Below, piece after piece: positions 43,614-52,280 of a stretch of 64,000 bases of DNA (position 1 is its first letter; each line of letters begins with the position of its first letter). The DNA comes from HyVt-337 sp964428895 (lineage in GTDB: Bacteria > Planctomycetota > Phycisphaerae > SM23-33): positions 1-64,000 of the forward strand of contig CAYRZU010000005.1 in assembly GCA_964428895.1 (NCBI GenBank), given 5' to 3'. The translations under genes and the position numbers were made by a program. The notes beneath the pieces were generated by a model that saw only the letters and a list, made by a program, of their open reading frames with translations, did not search any database and was not told the origin of the DNA.

Positions 43614-44717
43614 TTACAGGTCCGCCAATCGCTGGGCGCGGTCTCGCTGGACCAGCCCGTCGATCATCTCATCCAAGTTGCCGGCCAGGATATGCTCCAG
43701 GTTGAAGTTGGCCCCTTCGGCGCCTTCGCCCTTGAGGCGGTGGTCGGTGCAACGGTTTTGGGGGAAGTTGTAGGTCCGCACGCGCTGGGATCGGTCGCCC
43801 GAGCCGATCATTTTCTTCTTGGCGGCGGCGTGTTCGGCGTGCTGCTGGCGTTGGAGGTGTTCGTAGACGCGGGCGGCCAGCAGTCGGCGGGCCTTGGCGC
43901 GGTTCTTGTGCTGGGATTTCTCATCCCGCATGGAGACCGTAATGCCGGTCTCGTGGTGCTCCAGCTTGATGGCCGATTCGAGCTTATTGACGCTCTGCCC
44001 GCCCGGGCCGGATGCCCGCATGGTGTGCTCGGTGACGTCCTTTTCCCAGTTGATGTCGACTTCCACGTCCTCCGGCTCGGGCAGGACCGCCACCGTGGCC
44101 GCGGAGGTGTGGATTCGGCCCTGACTTTCAGTCTTGGGCACCCGCTGCACGCGGTGGCCGCCGCCTTCGTAGCCGAGGCGGGCCCAGACATCTTGGCCCT
44201 TGACGGCCGCCACTGCTTCGCGAAAGCCGCCCAGGTCCGTCGGTGTCGCCGAGAGCACTTCGAACGACCAGCCCTTCTGGGCGGCGTATTGGGTATACAT
44301 TTGCAGCAGGTCGCCGGCAAAGAGGGCGGCCTCATCTCCGCCCGTACCGGCCCGGATCTCCAGGACCAACGAGGCGACCGCGGCGTCATCGCTCATGACC
44401 AGCAGCCCCTTGACGGCTTCCAAGGCCTCATCGACTTGGCCGGTTAGTTCGTCGATCTCGGCCTGGGCCAGGGCTTTCATCTCGGCGTCGGCCTCATCGT
44501 CTTCGGCGATGGTGCGGGCCTCGGCGAGCTCCCGATTGAGCTTGTCGTAAGCCCGATAGGGTTCGACCACGCGCCCGAGCTTGGCGTGCTCCTTGGACAG
44601 TTCCACAATGCGCGTGGGGTTGGTGGCGATCGCCGGGTCGTTCATCTGCTCGACGACGTCGCTATAACGCCGGTCGAGCTGGCGGAGCTTGTCGATCAGG
44701 GTGTCGGATTCGCTCAT
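43614..44717 (-). CDS. prfA: Peptide chain release factor 1
   Basis: 367 residues. The GGQ motif that triggers peptidyl-tRNA hydrolysis is in ASGPGGQSVNK (about 234), and IRAGTGGDEAALFAGDLLQMY and RVQRVPKTESQGRIHTSAATVAV are the usual neighbours; the latter places the PxT-type stop-codon reading loop of RF1. Reads UAA and UAG. The gene follows rpmE on the same strand, with a terminator between them. The methyltransferase PrmC is not adjacent. Confidence 0.95.
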   Translation of the reverse strand: MSESDTLIDKLRQLDRRYSDVVEQMNDPAIATNPTRIVELSKEHAKLGRVVEPYRAYDKLNRELAEARTIAEDDEADAEMKALAQAEIDELTGQVDEALEAVKGLLVMSDDAAVASLVLEIRAGTGGDEAALFAGDLLQMYTQYAAQKGWSFEVLSATPTDLGGFREAVAAVKGQDVWARLGYEGGGHRVQRVPKTESQGRIHTSAATVAVLPEPEDVEVDINWEKDVTEHTMRASGPGGQSVNKLESAIKLEHHETGITVSMRDEKSQHKNRAKARRLLAARVYEHLQRQQHAEHAAAKKKMIGSGDRSQRVRTYNFPQNRCTDHRLKGEGAEGANFNLEHILAGNLDEMIDGLVQRDRAQRLADL

Positions 44718-44743
44718 GAGATGGGTCCGGTCCGGCAGGGCGC

Positions 44744-44779
44744 AAAAACGCCGACGGCATTGAATGGACCGTCGGCGTT
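44744..44779 (-). terminator. Rho-independent terminator after rpmE
   Basis: Minus strand: 11-bp perfect stem AACGCCGACGG/CCGTCGGCGTT with an 11-nt loop, followed by TTTTT. Lies between the rpmE stop and the prfA start, so prfA needs its own promoter or read-through. Confidence 0.85.
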
Positions 44780-44795
44780 GGAGGTACGGGTGAGG

Positions 44796-45032
44796 CTACT
44801 GCTTGGCCTTCTTGGCGTCGGGTTTCATGAAGTAGTCCGAGCCAAACTTGCGCTGGAACTTCTCGACGCGGCCGGCCGCGTCGACGAACTTCTGCTTGCC
44901 GGTGTAGAACGGATGGCAGGCCGAGCAGATGTCGACTTGCATGTCGCCCTTGGTTGAGCGGGTGGTAAACGTCTCGCCACACGCACAGCGAACGGACATC
45001 TCTTTGTATTCAGGATGAATGTCAGTCTTCAT
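44796..45032 (-). CDS. rpmE: 50S ribosomal protein L31 (zinc-containing form)
   Basis: 78 residues: MKTDIHPEYKEM, two Cys pairs (RCACGE and DICSACHPFYTGKQKF) that bind zinc, and a basic tail ending AKKAKQ. The usual length is about 70 residues. Zinc-binding (C+) forms can act as zinc stores. Located upstream of prfA, a common bacterial order. Its start is the first ATG of the frame that matches the family; a candidate promoter is at 45069. Confidence 0.96.
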   Translation of the reverse strand: MKTDIHPEYKEMSVRCACGETFTTRSTKGDMQVDICSACHPFYTGKQKFVDAAGRVEKFQRKFGSDYFMKPDAKKAKQ

Positions 45033-45068
45033 GGGTAAACGGCCCTTTGTCAACAATTCGAGCCCAGT

Positions 45069-45097
45069 AAGATACCGTCCTGGGCCCCCCAGAGCAA
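45069..45097 (-). promoter_or_regulatory. Candidate rpmE promoter
   Basis: Minus strand -35 TTGCTC (45092-45097), 17-bp spacer, -10 TATCTT (45069-45074). Predicted start about 30 nt before the ATG at 45032. Confidence 0.4.
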
Positions 45098-45293
45098 GAG
45101 ACAATTCGCGTCGTCGGCGGCCCCAACACCACCAAAAGAGGCCAAGGTTCACTGGACGACTCACAAGTGTTGTGCCGATGGGACTGTAACGAGAATTCGG
45201 GCGAGCGACAGCCATGGCTCGAGCCGGTGTAGGCCGAGCAGATGTTCCGTGGCTACCATATCGCCTCGCGACAGTCGCATGGGAGATTCACGT

Positions 45294-45500
45294 ATGGCCA
45301 AGAAGGTTGCCAAGAAGAAGAAAGCCGCCAAGAAGAAGGTTGCCAAGAAGAAGGTCGTCAAGAAAAAGGCCGCCAAGAAGAAGGTCGCCAAGAAGAAGGC
45401 CTGCAAGAAGTGCGCACCGAAGAAGAAGGTAGCCAAGAAGAAGGTGGCCAAGAAGAAAGTGGCCAAGAAGAAGGTCGCTAAGAAGAAGGGCAAGAAGTAG
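45294..45500 (+). CDS. Lysine-rich histone H1-like / nucleoid protein
   Basis: 68 residues made almost wholly of Lys, Ala and Val pentads of the KVAKK type, broken only by CKKCAPKKK near the middle. This resembles the basic tail of histone H1-like proteins of Chlamydia and other PVC bacteria, which compact DNA. ATG 45294 has GGGAG 8 nt upstream. The Cys-x-x-Cys-like pair in the centre is unusual and could allow metal or disulfide linking. A strong terminator follows at 45529. No globular domain exists, so DNA (or RNA) binding by charge is inference from composition. Confidence 0.8.
   Translation: MAKKVAKKKKAAKKKVAKKKVVKKKAAKKKVAKKKACKKCAPKKKVAKKKVAKKKVAKKKVAKKKGKK
45294..45500 (+). repeat. 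15-bp imperfect tandem repeats
   Basis: The gene is built from units close to GTCGCCAAGAAGAAG, with 3-base variation, about a dozen in succession. The opposite strand therefore stays open as a repetitive FLAT-type frame, which is a mirror of this gene and not a gene. Confidence 0.8.
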
Positions 45501-45528
45501 CCTTCGGCAACCGATTCACGAAGCACTC

Positions 45529-45563
45529 AAACGGGCCGACCACGTGTCGGCCCGTTTTCTTTT
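45529..45563 (+). terminator. Rho-independent terminator of the lysine-rich gene
   Basis: 12-bp perfect stem (AAACGGGCCGAC/GTCGGCCCGTTT), 5-nt loop CACGT, followed by TCTTTT. Almost symmetrical with an A-run before the stem, so it may also act on the opposite strand. Confidence 0.9.
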
Positions 45564-45585
45564 GGGCGAAACGAGGCGCAAGACA

Positions 45586-45614
45586 ACAGCCCCCGGCGGC
45601 TAGCCGAGGGCTGT
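45586..45614 (-). terminator. Hairpin after the ThuA gene
   Basis: Minus strand: ACAGCCCTCGGC paired with GCCGGGGGCTGT (one mismatch), loop TAGCC, then GTTGTCTTG. Placed right after the ThuA stop at 45642; probably its terminator though the T-tail is weak. Confidence 0.45.
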
Positions 45615-45641
45615 CGAGGGTGCGTCCTGTGACCGGGTGGG

Positions 45642-46373
45642 CTACTTGAGGAACCAGCCCAGTTCCGGGTTGGAGCAGGTCGAGTTGGCCCGGGGGCCGG
45701 TGGGCTTGGCCCAACGGCAGGTGTTGGTGATGACCTTCTGGACGTTCTCGTTGTAGAACACCGGGTAGGTCTCGTGGCCGGGACGGAAGTAGAACAGCTT
45801 GCCGGCGCCGCGTCGCCAGGTGCAGCCGCTGCGGAAGACCTCGCCGCCTTCAAAGCTGGAGATCAGGATCGTCTCATCCGGCTCGGGGATATCGAACATC
45901 TCACCGTACATCTCGACATGGTCGATGATGAAGTGATCGTCGATGCCCTGAAGGATCTCATGGCCCGGGCGGGTGACCCACAGGACCTCGCGTTCGGCGA
46001 CTTCTCGCCATTTGAGGTTGCAGGTCGTGCCCATCAGCTTGGTGAAGATCTTGGAAAAGTGGGCGCTGTGGAGGCAGATGATGCCCATCCCGGCCATGAC
46101 GTGTTCCCAGACGCGCTGGACGACGGCGTCATCGACCTCGCCGTGGGCGATGTGGCCCCACCAGGTGATCACGTCGGTGTTGGCCAGGACCTCGTCGGTC
46201 AGGCCGTGCTCGGGCTCGTCCAGGATGGCGGTGCGGGCCTCGATGTCGTCCTGGGTATTCAGGAAATCAGCAATGTAGGTGTGCATTCCGTCCGGATAGA
46301 GCTCCTGAGTCTCTTTGGTGACCTTTTCGTGGGCGTTTTCGCCCCAGACGGTAACGCGAATCTTCTCGGCCAT
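45642..46373 (-). CDS. ThuA-domain protein
   Basis: 243 residues of the ThuA (trehalose utilisation) family, a class I glutamine-amidotransferase-like fold. Typical elements: N-terminal RVTVWGENAHEK, DVITWWGHIAHGEVDD, GMGIICLHSAHFS and the C-terminal FRPGHETYPVFYNENVQKVI. Proteins of this family are often near sugar metabolism genes in planctomycetes; no catalytic Cys of amidotransferases is evident, so it is likely a sugar-related hydrolase or binding protein of unknown substrate. GGAGG precedes the start by about 8 nt; no export signal. Confidence 0.85.
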   Translation of the reverse strand: MAEKIRVTVWGENAHEKVTKETQELYPDGMHTYIADFLNTQDDIEARTAILDEPEHGLTDEVLANTDVITWWGHIAHGEVDDAVVQRVWEHVMAGMGIICLHSAHFSKIFTKLMGTTCNLKWREVAEREVLWVTRPGHEILQGIDDHFIIDHVEMYGEMFDIPEPDETILISSFEGGEVFRSGCTWRRGAGKLFYFRPGHETYPVFYNENVQKVITNTCRWAKPTGPRANSTCSNPELGWFLK

Positions 46374-46417
46374 GGGTTTTCCTCCAAGCCTGGTTACGGG
46401 TTGACACGGAAAGGGGA

Positions 46418-46446
46418 TATATAGCCGCGGAGAGCCCCCTTGCCAA
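46418..46446 (-). promoter_or_regulatory. ThuA gene promoter
   Basis: Minus strand -35 TTGGCA (46441-46446), 17-bp spacer, -10 TATATA (46418-46423), giving a leader of about 40 nt before ATG 46373. Confidence 0.55.
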
Positions 46447-46639
46447 GGCGAGAGGTCGATTTTTCTGCCCGAAATAGCCGATCTTGGAGTAAGCTACTGG
46501 GTCTAGAATTTCTGCGCAGCCGATGGATGCGCAGGGTACTCCGTATGTGCTGTTGGCGGCCATATGCGGGGCGGAACAGAACCGCCTCGGCGGACGTATA
46601 AGACGGGTGCGACGCCGGCACAAGAAGGATGACAATCGC

Positions 46640-49450
46640 GTGAAACGACGCTTGAGTTCAATGAGCCGATCGTGGCTGTGGGTATTGGGGTTGGGCTTGT
46701 TGGTTGCGCTGGCCGGGTGCGTGGAGCCGGCAACGGCCCCACAGGCCGAGCAGCCGCCGGTTGCCGAGTCGCAGGAGCCCGTTCCCGTTCCTGCCGATCC
46801 GGATGTCCTGCACGTTCCGGCCGAGACCGACCCGACCGGGCCGGTGGCCGTCGAGCAGCCTGTGCCGCCGACCAAGGGCCCTCAACCGCCCGCCGAGCCG
46901 GCCGAGCCGGTGGAGGCCGTCGAGCAGCCCGAGCCGGAAACTCCGGCCTCGCCCACCGAGATTGCCCCCGCCGAGCCGACCACTCAGCCGTTCGTCGCTA
47001 CGGCCGAGCTCCGCGAACGGGCCATTGCCGCCGCCCTGGCCGGCAACTTCCGAGAGAGTTTCGAGGCGCTGTCGTCCGCGACGAACGCATTTTCCGGTGA
47101 CCCGCAGACGTTGGACGCCATCGATCTGCTCGAACGCTATCTGGCCCGGCAGGACCAGTCCAATGCTGAACGGACAGCGGAGTACGACGAAGCCGTCCAG
47201 CGCGTCGGAATGGCCATGATGCTCCAACGCTACGTGGATGACGGGGTTGAGCAAGACCTGCGAGACCTGCTGGCCGAGCATATCGATGACCTCAGTGGAG
47301 CCTACGAGAGTGTCTCGCCGCCCGATGCAGTTCAGGACGCCGACGAGCCCGTGGCGGCAGCGCTGCGCGACGAAAGCCTGGGGGGAGTGGATGCATCCAT
47401 CGAAGTCGTGGAGGCAATGACGGGCGCGCTGGCGGGGCGGTCGGGCCCGTACGCCGAGAAGGCCCTGGCGTTGGCAAAGGTGTTGGCCGGGCAGCTTCGT
47501 CTGTATCGGCAGGCGTGGTCCGACGCGTCCTTCGAGACCCCGGCCAAGCATGAGGCGTCCATCCGGCGCCTGCGCCGGCTGGAGAGCGATTTGGTCGACG
47601 CCGTTGGCGACGTGGATGTGCTGGCTTCGGAAGCGCCCTGGCGACCGGCCTTGATTCAGGCGTCGATTGCCTCGCGCTGCGTTCCCGCCGACAAGACCAT
47701 GACCGACCAGCAGTGGTACCGCGACTTGGTGATGGACATCGAGCAGCGGGCCCAGGCCCTGATGGACGAGGCCGAGTGGCTGCAGGCGTTGGCCGCCTAC
47801 AGCGGGCTGAAGATGCTGGACGAGGACAGCGACGAATACGAGCGGATGGTCAAGCGCACCCGCAAGCACGTCCGCGTGCTGGGCCTTTACAGCCTCCGTG
47901 AAACCGACGAAGCCGACGAGGACGAACTCGCGACGACGCAACCGGCGTCGATCGAGGACGAAGAGCTTTGGCGGGAATACGTCCAGGGCATCAATGAGCG
48001 GATGGTGCGCGTGATCATTTCCCGCGTGGAGAGCTTCTACGTGACCTCGGTCGACTACCGCGACCTGATCAACGGGGCTTTGGGCAGCATCCAGGTGTTG
48101 GTCGAAACGCCCCAGGTGACGGGCACCTTCGAAGGGCTCTCCGATGACACCAAGCGAGAGGCCTTCGCCACCGCCATTCAAGAGGCGCTGGATCACGTGG
48201 CCATTAAGCAGGACCCGCTGGACCACTTGGACCTACTGCTGGCCTTGAAGACGGTTCTGGACGAGTCGGAAAAGACCGTTGAACTGCCCGTCTCGGTGCT
48301 GGGGATGGAGTTCACCCACGGATTCCTGGGCGAGCTGGACGAGTTCAGCCAGCCGATTTGGCCCAACGATGTTCCTCGATTCAACAAGGCCATGAAGGGC
48401 CGTTTCGTGGGCGTGGGCATTCAGGTCGAAAAGGAAATCGGCGAGCCGCTGAAGGTGGTCATGCCGATCGCCGACACCCCGGCGTTTCGGGCCGGCATTA
48501 AGGCGGGCGACCTGATTATGGCCGTCGACGGCGTGCTGACCGAGGAACTTCCCATCGATCAGATCATCGACATGATCGTCGGCGAGAAGGGCACGACGGT
48601 GGTGCTTCGGGTTCGCCGGCGGGGGATGTTGACCCCGGTGGACATGCCCATCGTGCGAGACACGATCAAGATCGCTTCGGTCAAGGGCTGGCGCCTCAAG
48701 CCGGACGGCCAATGGGACTACATGCTCGATCCGGCCTCGGGGATCGGCTACATCCGCGTGACACGGTTCACCGAGGGGACCCCGTCGGATGTGGCGGCGG
48801 CGTTGAAGGACCTCCGGGCCCAGAACGCCAGCGCGTTGGTGTTGGACTTGCGACTCAACCCGGGCGGGCTATTGCGAGAGGCCAGTCGGACCGTCAATGA
48901 GTTCGTCGAAGGCGGGCAGATTGTCATGACCCGCGGGCGACACGTACCAAAGACGGAGATCAACGCCAACTGGCGTGGCCGTTACACCGACGCTCCGCTG
49001 ATCGTGCTGATTGACGAATACTCGGCGTCGGCTTCGGAGATCGTCAGCGGCGCCCTGCAGGACATGGGGCGGGCCACCGTGGTCGGCCAGCGCAGTTACG
49101 GCAAGGGCAGCGTGCAGCAGGTGCTGCCGATTTCCGGCCCGCCGGACGAGGCCCTGTTGAAGCTGACCAGTGCCTACTACTACGTCGGCCCGTCGGAGTA
49201 CCTGGTGCACCGGACTAACGGCGCCAAGGACTGGGGGGTCGAGCCGGACATCGAAGTGCTCATGACGCCGCAGCAGACCAAGCATTGGCTGGAAATTCGC
49301 CAGCAGACCGATCTGCTGCACGAGGTCGATCCGGATCAGTTGGAGGCCGATCTGGCCGAACAGTACGAGGCGGACATTCAGTTGCTCACGGCGGTGACGT
49401 TGCTGAAGCTCAAACAACTGGCCACCGAACCGGTGCAAGCGGCTCGTTAG
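46640..49450 (+). CDS. Lipoprotein C-terminal-processing protease (S41 family, PDZ)
   Basis: 936 residues. Signal with lipobox LAGC (Cys27), then a Pro/Glu-rich linker (about 30-115), a long helical region (about 120-570), PDZ domain (GVGIQVEK at about 590, DTPAFRAGIKAGDLIMAVDG) and an S41 protease domain. Catalytic Ser lies in SASASEI (about 797) and Lys in YGKGSVQ (about 820), the 25-residue spacing known for the Ser-Lys dyad of CtpA/Tsp. The envelope-anchored location fits trimming of periplasmic proteins. GTG 46640 is preferred (KRR n-region, AAGGAT 11 nt upstream); ATG 46661 is the alternative. The helical insert is much longer than in standard CtpA. Confidence 0.88.
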   Translation: MKRRLSSMSRSWLWVLGLGLLVALAGCVEPATAPQAEQPPVAESQEPVPVPADPDVLHVPAETDPTGPVAVEQPVPPTKGPQPPAEPAEPVEAVEQPEPETPASPTEIAPAEPTTQPFVATAELRERAIAAALAGNFRESFEALSSATNAFSGDPQTLDAIDLLERYLARQDQSNAERTAEYDEAVQRVGMAMMLQRYVDDGVEQDLRDLLAEHIDDLSGAYESVSPPDAVQDADEPVAAALRDESLGGVDASIEVVEAMTGALAGRSGPYAEKALALAKVLAGQLRLYRQAWSDASFETPAKHEASIRRLRRLESDLVDAVGDVDVLASEAPWRPALIQASIASRCVPADKTMTDQQWYRDLVMDIEQRAQALMDEAEWLQALAAYSGLKMLDEDSDEYERMVKRTRKHVRVLGLYSLRETDEADEDELATTQPASIEDEELWREYVQGINERMVRVIISRVESFYVTSVDYRDLINGALGSIQVLVETPQVTGTFEGLSDDTKREAFATAIQEALDHVAIKQDPLDHLDLLLALKTVLDESEKTVELPVSVLGMEFTHGFLGELDEFSQPIWPNDVPRFNKAMKGRFVGVGIQVEKEIGEPLKVVMPIADTPAFRAGIKAGDLIMAVDGVLTEELPIDQIIDMIVGEKGTTVVLRVRRRGMLTPVDMPIVRDTIKIASVKGWRLKPDGQWDYMLDPASGIGYIRVTRFTEGTPSDVAAALKDLRAQNASALVLDLRLNPGGLLREASRTVNEFVEGGQIVMTRGRHVPKTEINANWRGRYTDAPLIVLIDEYSASASEIVSGALQDMGRATVVGQRSYGKGSVQQVLPISGPPDEALLKLTSAYYYVGPSEYLVHRTNGAKDWGVEPDIEVLMTPQQTKHWLEIRQQTDLLHEVDPDQLEADLAEQYEADIQLLTAVTLLKLKQLATEPVQAAR

Positions 49451-49503
49451 CCGCCGGGGCCGGGCAATAGCCCGACAGCGAGAGAATCCTAATGGTACGT
49501 GTC

Positions 49504-49529
49504 ACATGGCCACGCTTGCGTGGCCATGT
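49504..49529 (+). terminator. Hairpin after the S41 protease gene
   Basis: CATGGCCACG and CGTGGCCATG pair perfectly around CTTG, with an additional A-T pair at the base. Followed by TTGCGTTTG, so the T-tail is weak; probably a bidirectional terminator between the convergent S41 and RDD genes. Confidence 0.6.
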
Positions 49530-49579
49530 TGCGTTTGAAGGGACTTGGCGTCGGATGGCTCGGCCATGTCCGGAGTCGA

Positions 49580-51307
49580 CTAGGCCTGGTTGTCGGGCTC
49601 TCGGTCGGCGTGGTTGCCCATGATCGGCGGCTGCAGCGGCAGGGGCGCCTGGGTGACGACCAGTGTCCGGCCGACGACGTCTCCCAGCCGTTGGCGGCGC
49701 GGGCTGAACAGGGGGAAGATCAGCAGCAGCGGCATGCGGTCGATCATGGCCTTGGGCACGTTCCGGTAGACCGCCTGCAGCCACGTGGGGCCTTCGCCCG
49801 TGACGGATATGACACGGAGTTTCAGAAGCTTCTTGCCCAACGTCGCGCCAAAGCATGCGTCCATGACGACGTTGTAAGCGAAATACAGGCCCATGCCGGC
49901 GATGTGAATCGTGGCGCCGGCCCAGGTCTGGAGCACGGGCGTAATCAACTTGCCCATCTTCGTCGGCGTGGTCGCCTGGCGCAGCTGTTCGACGGTGATC
50001 CACTCCCGCTCCAAGGCCCAATAGATGGTGGCGAGTGTGACTATCGCTACAAAGGGGACAAAGTCGATCAGGCCCGCCACGAAGCGCTTGTCCAGCGGGG
50101 CGATTCGCAACTCGGCGGGCAGGGGCGGCTCGCCCAGGCTTCCCCGGCGGCGCAGGAAGAACATCGCCAGCAAGAGCACCAACAGGGCCGTGCCCAACAC
50201 GTTGTCGATGGCGATGCCGCCTTGATCAAGAGGGCTGGCGCCGAAGGCCTCGATGGGCCGGGGGGGCTCGGCCGAACCGTTGACCTCGCAGAAGGTCAAT
50301 TCAGCCTGGTCGGCGTGGAAGCGGACCAGGCCGACTCGGTCGCCCAGGGCCGCCCCGACCAGCCGTCCGTCGGCCGGGATCAACACCTCCTGGCCGTCTC
50401 GCGTGACGGGCTGGAGGTGGATCGTCTGATCGTCTTGGATGGTGGCAATGGTCAGGGCCGTTGTCCCATCGGTGGCCTCGGCGGCCAAGACCATGCGGAC
50501 CTGTCCGGCCAGCACCGCCATCAGCAACGGTCGCGCGGGGGCGACGGGGTCGGGCAGGTCCAGGCGCCGCCATTGCTCTTGGGCCCACAGCCACAGCTGC
50601 AGGTCCGCGGCCGCGGGGTCGCTTAGCAGCAGGTACAGCTGATTGTCCCGGGCCGAAGCGAAGACGGTGGTGGCCTCGCCCAAGTCCATATCCGGAAGCT
50701 CGCAGATATACTGCCACTGTTGGTCGAGGGTCTGGAAGCACGCCAACGATCCCCGAAGGCTCGATGCGGGAGCTTCCTGCGGCGGAATCGAGTCGATGGC
50801 CTCGCCGTCCGATTTCACAACGGGCTCGGCGGGTGTGGGAGGGGGATCGATTCGCGGCACCACGGCCAGGATGGATGCCCCTTCGGCGGGGCCGTAGCCG
50901 GTGGCGTCGGTCAGCGCTAGCGGGGCGGCGCCCTTGGGCCAGCGCTCGTGGGTGGGCGGGGCCCCCTGGATCATGCGGCCATCCGGTGTGAAGGCCAGGC
51001 AGTCCAGGGGATCGATCAGGAACAGGTTCAGCCGATGACCGGCAGCGCTGGCTCGGAGGATATTGCCGCGAAGCCCTCTCCGGACCCATTGCTGGTCGGC
51101 GTCGTTGGCGCCGATCCGCCAGGGCAGCAGGTCGAAGGTGATCGCTTTGGTGTCTCGCCGGATGATCCACAGCAGTTCGGTGCTGCCGGCGACGAGAAGG
51201 TTGTCGGCCTCGGTGGTGTTTTCGGCGTGGGCGGGCCAGGTGGGGGCCAGGGCCGCCAGGGCCATCGCCAACAGGCACAATTGAGCTTGTAGGGTCAGGG
51301 AACGCAT
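49580..51307 (-). CDS. RDD-domain membrane protein with large exported N-terminal region
   Basis: 575 residues. A signal peptide (LCLLAMALAALAPTWPAHA) is followed by ~350 exported residues with WD-like beta character (HRLNLFLIDPLDCLAFTPDGRM, QLYLLLSDPAAADLQLWLW), one helix (NVLGTALLVLLLAMFFLRRR) and an RDD domain (RFVAGLIDFVPFVAIVTLATIYW, GATLGKKLLKLRVISVTGEGPTW). RDD proteins are small multi-span modules often tied to ion transport. Last gene of the fchA-hypothetical-lipoprotein-RDD run; only 7 nt from the lipoprotein stop. Confidence 0.75.
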   Translation of the reverse strand: MRSLTLQAQLCLLAMALAALAPTWPAHAENTTEADNLLVAGSTELLWIIRRDTKAITFDLLPWRIGANDADQQWVRRGLRGNILRASAAGHRLNLFLIDPLDCLAFTPDGRMIQGAPPTHERWPKGAAPLALTDATGYGPAEGASILAVVPRIDPPPTPAEPVVKSDGEAIDSIPPQEAPASSLRGSLACFQTLDQQWQYICELPDMDLGEATTVFASARDNQLYLLLSDPAAADLQLWLWAQEQWRRLDLPDPVAPARPLLMAVLAGQVRMVLAAEATDGTTALTIATIQDDQTIHLQPVTRDGQEVLIPADGRLVGAALGDRVGLVRFHADQAELTFCEVNGSAEPPRPIEAFGASPLDQGGIAIDNVLGTALLVLLLAMFFLRRRGSLGEPPLPAELRIAPLDKRFVAGLIDFVPFVAIVTLATIYWALEREWITVEQLRQATTPTKMGKLITPVLQTWAGATIHIAGMGLYFAYNVVMDACFGATLGKKLLKLRVISVTGEGPTWLQAVYRNVPKAMIDRMPLLLIFPLFSPRRQRLGDVVGRTLVVTQAPLPLQPPIMGNHADREPDNQA

Positions 51308-51314
51308 GGCAAAG

Positions 51315-52280
51315 TCAGGGCAGGCGGCTGGCGGGCCGGTCGACGCGGACGATCCGCTCTTGGGGCATCCCGGCGGGCAGATGGTCGCGGAAGCGGCAGG
51401 CGGCCGGTTCTCCCTTGGGGTCGGTGGTTATTTCCGAGAGGCGCAGGCGGATCTGGCTGTGATTGCCTGGCCAGGTGATACGGATGTCGGTCGGCACGAA
51501 TACGTGGGGGTCGTCCGGAGTTACATTCGCGCTGCCGTAGAATGTGGCGGGCAGTGCGTATTCGCCCATGTCCGCGGCCATGGCGGTCATCCCCCCCCCG
51601 TCGATGAACTCCATGTGGAACGGTCGGGCCGGCTGCGAATCGGACCAGCGCAGATGCGTGCGGCGGTTCAGGAGGATGTTCCTGGACCCCACCTGTCGCT
51701 CGATGTGATTGAGCACATAGGCGTAGTCCGGCGGGTCGGTGTCCATGGTCAGGGCCATTGCCGGCAGTTGGGTCAGGTCTGTCGGCCAGGCGGTTACGTT
51801 CAGCACAGCCAGCAGGTCCAGGGGGTTGACGGCCATTTGCTGGGCGTAGGGGGCGCCGGCGTGGTCGCAGTCGCCCCAGTAGGCGGCGCCGTTGTCGCCG
51901 AGCTTGTACCAGAAGTAGTAGACGCTTTCCTCACGGCTGACGCCGATGCGGAACAAGTCCATCCCCATTTCGCGACCGATCAGAACGAAGTCGTGCAGGC
52001 CGGCTGCATCCGGCCCCTTGAACAGCATCAGGATGCCGTTGGGCGTCGCCAACGGACTGGCGGACCCCCATGTCATGGGCAGGCCGCCGTCGGGATTGGC
52101 GATGACGATCTCCATTCGCACCCGCGCCCACAACTGTTCGACCTGATTGGCGTTGGTGTTGTGGCCTTGGATGAGTTCCTTCAGCGACAGTTCCTCGGTC
52201 GGTAGGGGCTGGACACACCCGGCCGGAGTGACCACGAGCACCGCCAGAGCCGCCATTGCGATCCGTCGCAGACTCGTCAT
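51315..52280 (-). CDS. Exported lipoprotein, LolA/LolB-like fold suspected
   Basis: 321 residues. Signal MTSLRRIAMAALAVLVVTPAGC with lipidation Cys22. The mature region has beta-strand alternation with polar turns (WARVRMEIVIANPDGGLPMTW, GILMLFKGPDAAGLHDFVLIG, LFRIGVSREESVYYFWYKLG) like outer-membrane lipoprotein-sorting (LolA/LolB-type) proteins, which is a structural guess. ATG 52280 overlaps the stop of the previous gene by 4 nt. Function likely in the envelope with the RDD protein behind it. Confidence 0.65.
   Translation of the reverse strand: MTSLRRIAMAALAVLVVTPAGCVQPLPTEELSLKELIQGHNTNANQVEQLWARVRMEIVIANPDGGLPMTWGSASPLATPNGILMLFKGPDAAGLHDFVLIGREMGMDLFRIGVSREESVYYFWYKLGDNGAAYWGDCDHAGAPYAQQMAVNPLDLLAVLNVTAWPTDLTQLPAMALTMDTDPPDYAYVLNHIERQVGSRNILLNRRTHLRWSDSQPARPFHMEFIDGGGMTAMAADMGEYALPATFYGSANVTPDDPHVFVPTDIRITWPGNHSQIRLRLSEITTDPKGEPAACRFRDHLPAGMPQERIVRVDRPASRLP

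Noticed and set aside
45161..45526. Minus-strand frame rich in FFLAT repeats
   Set aside because: It is the reverse strand of the lysine-rich repeat gene; the hydrophobic repeat is a by-product of AAG-rich codons.
49499..50626. Plus-strand open frame opposite the RDD gene
   Set aside because: Antisense shadow of a minus-strand protein with clear signal peptide and RDD motifs.
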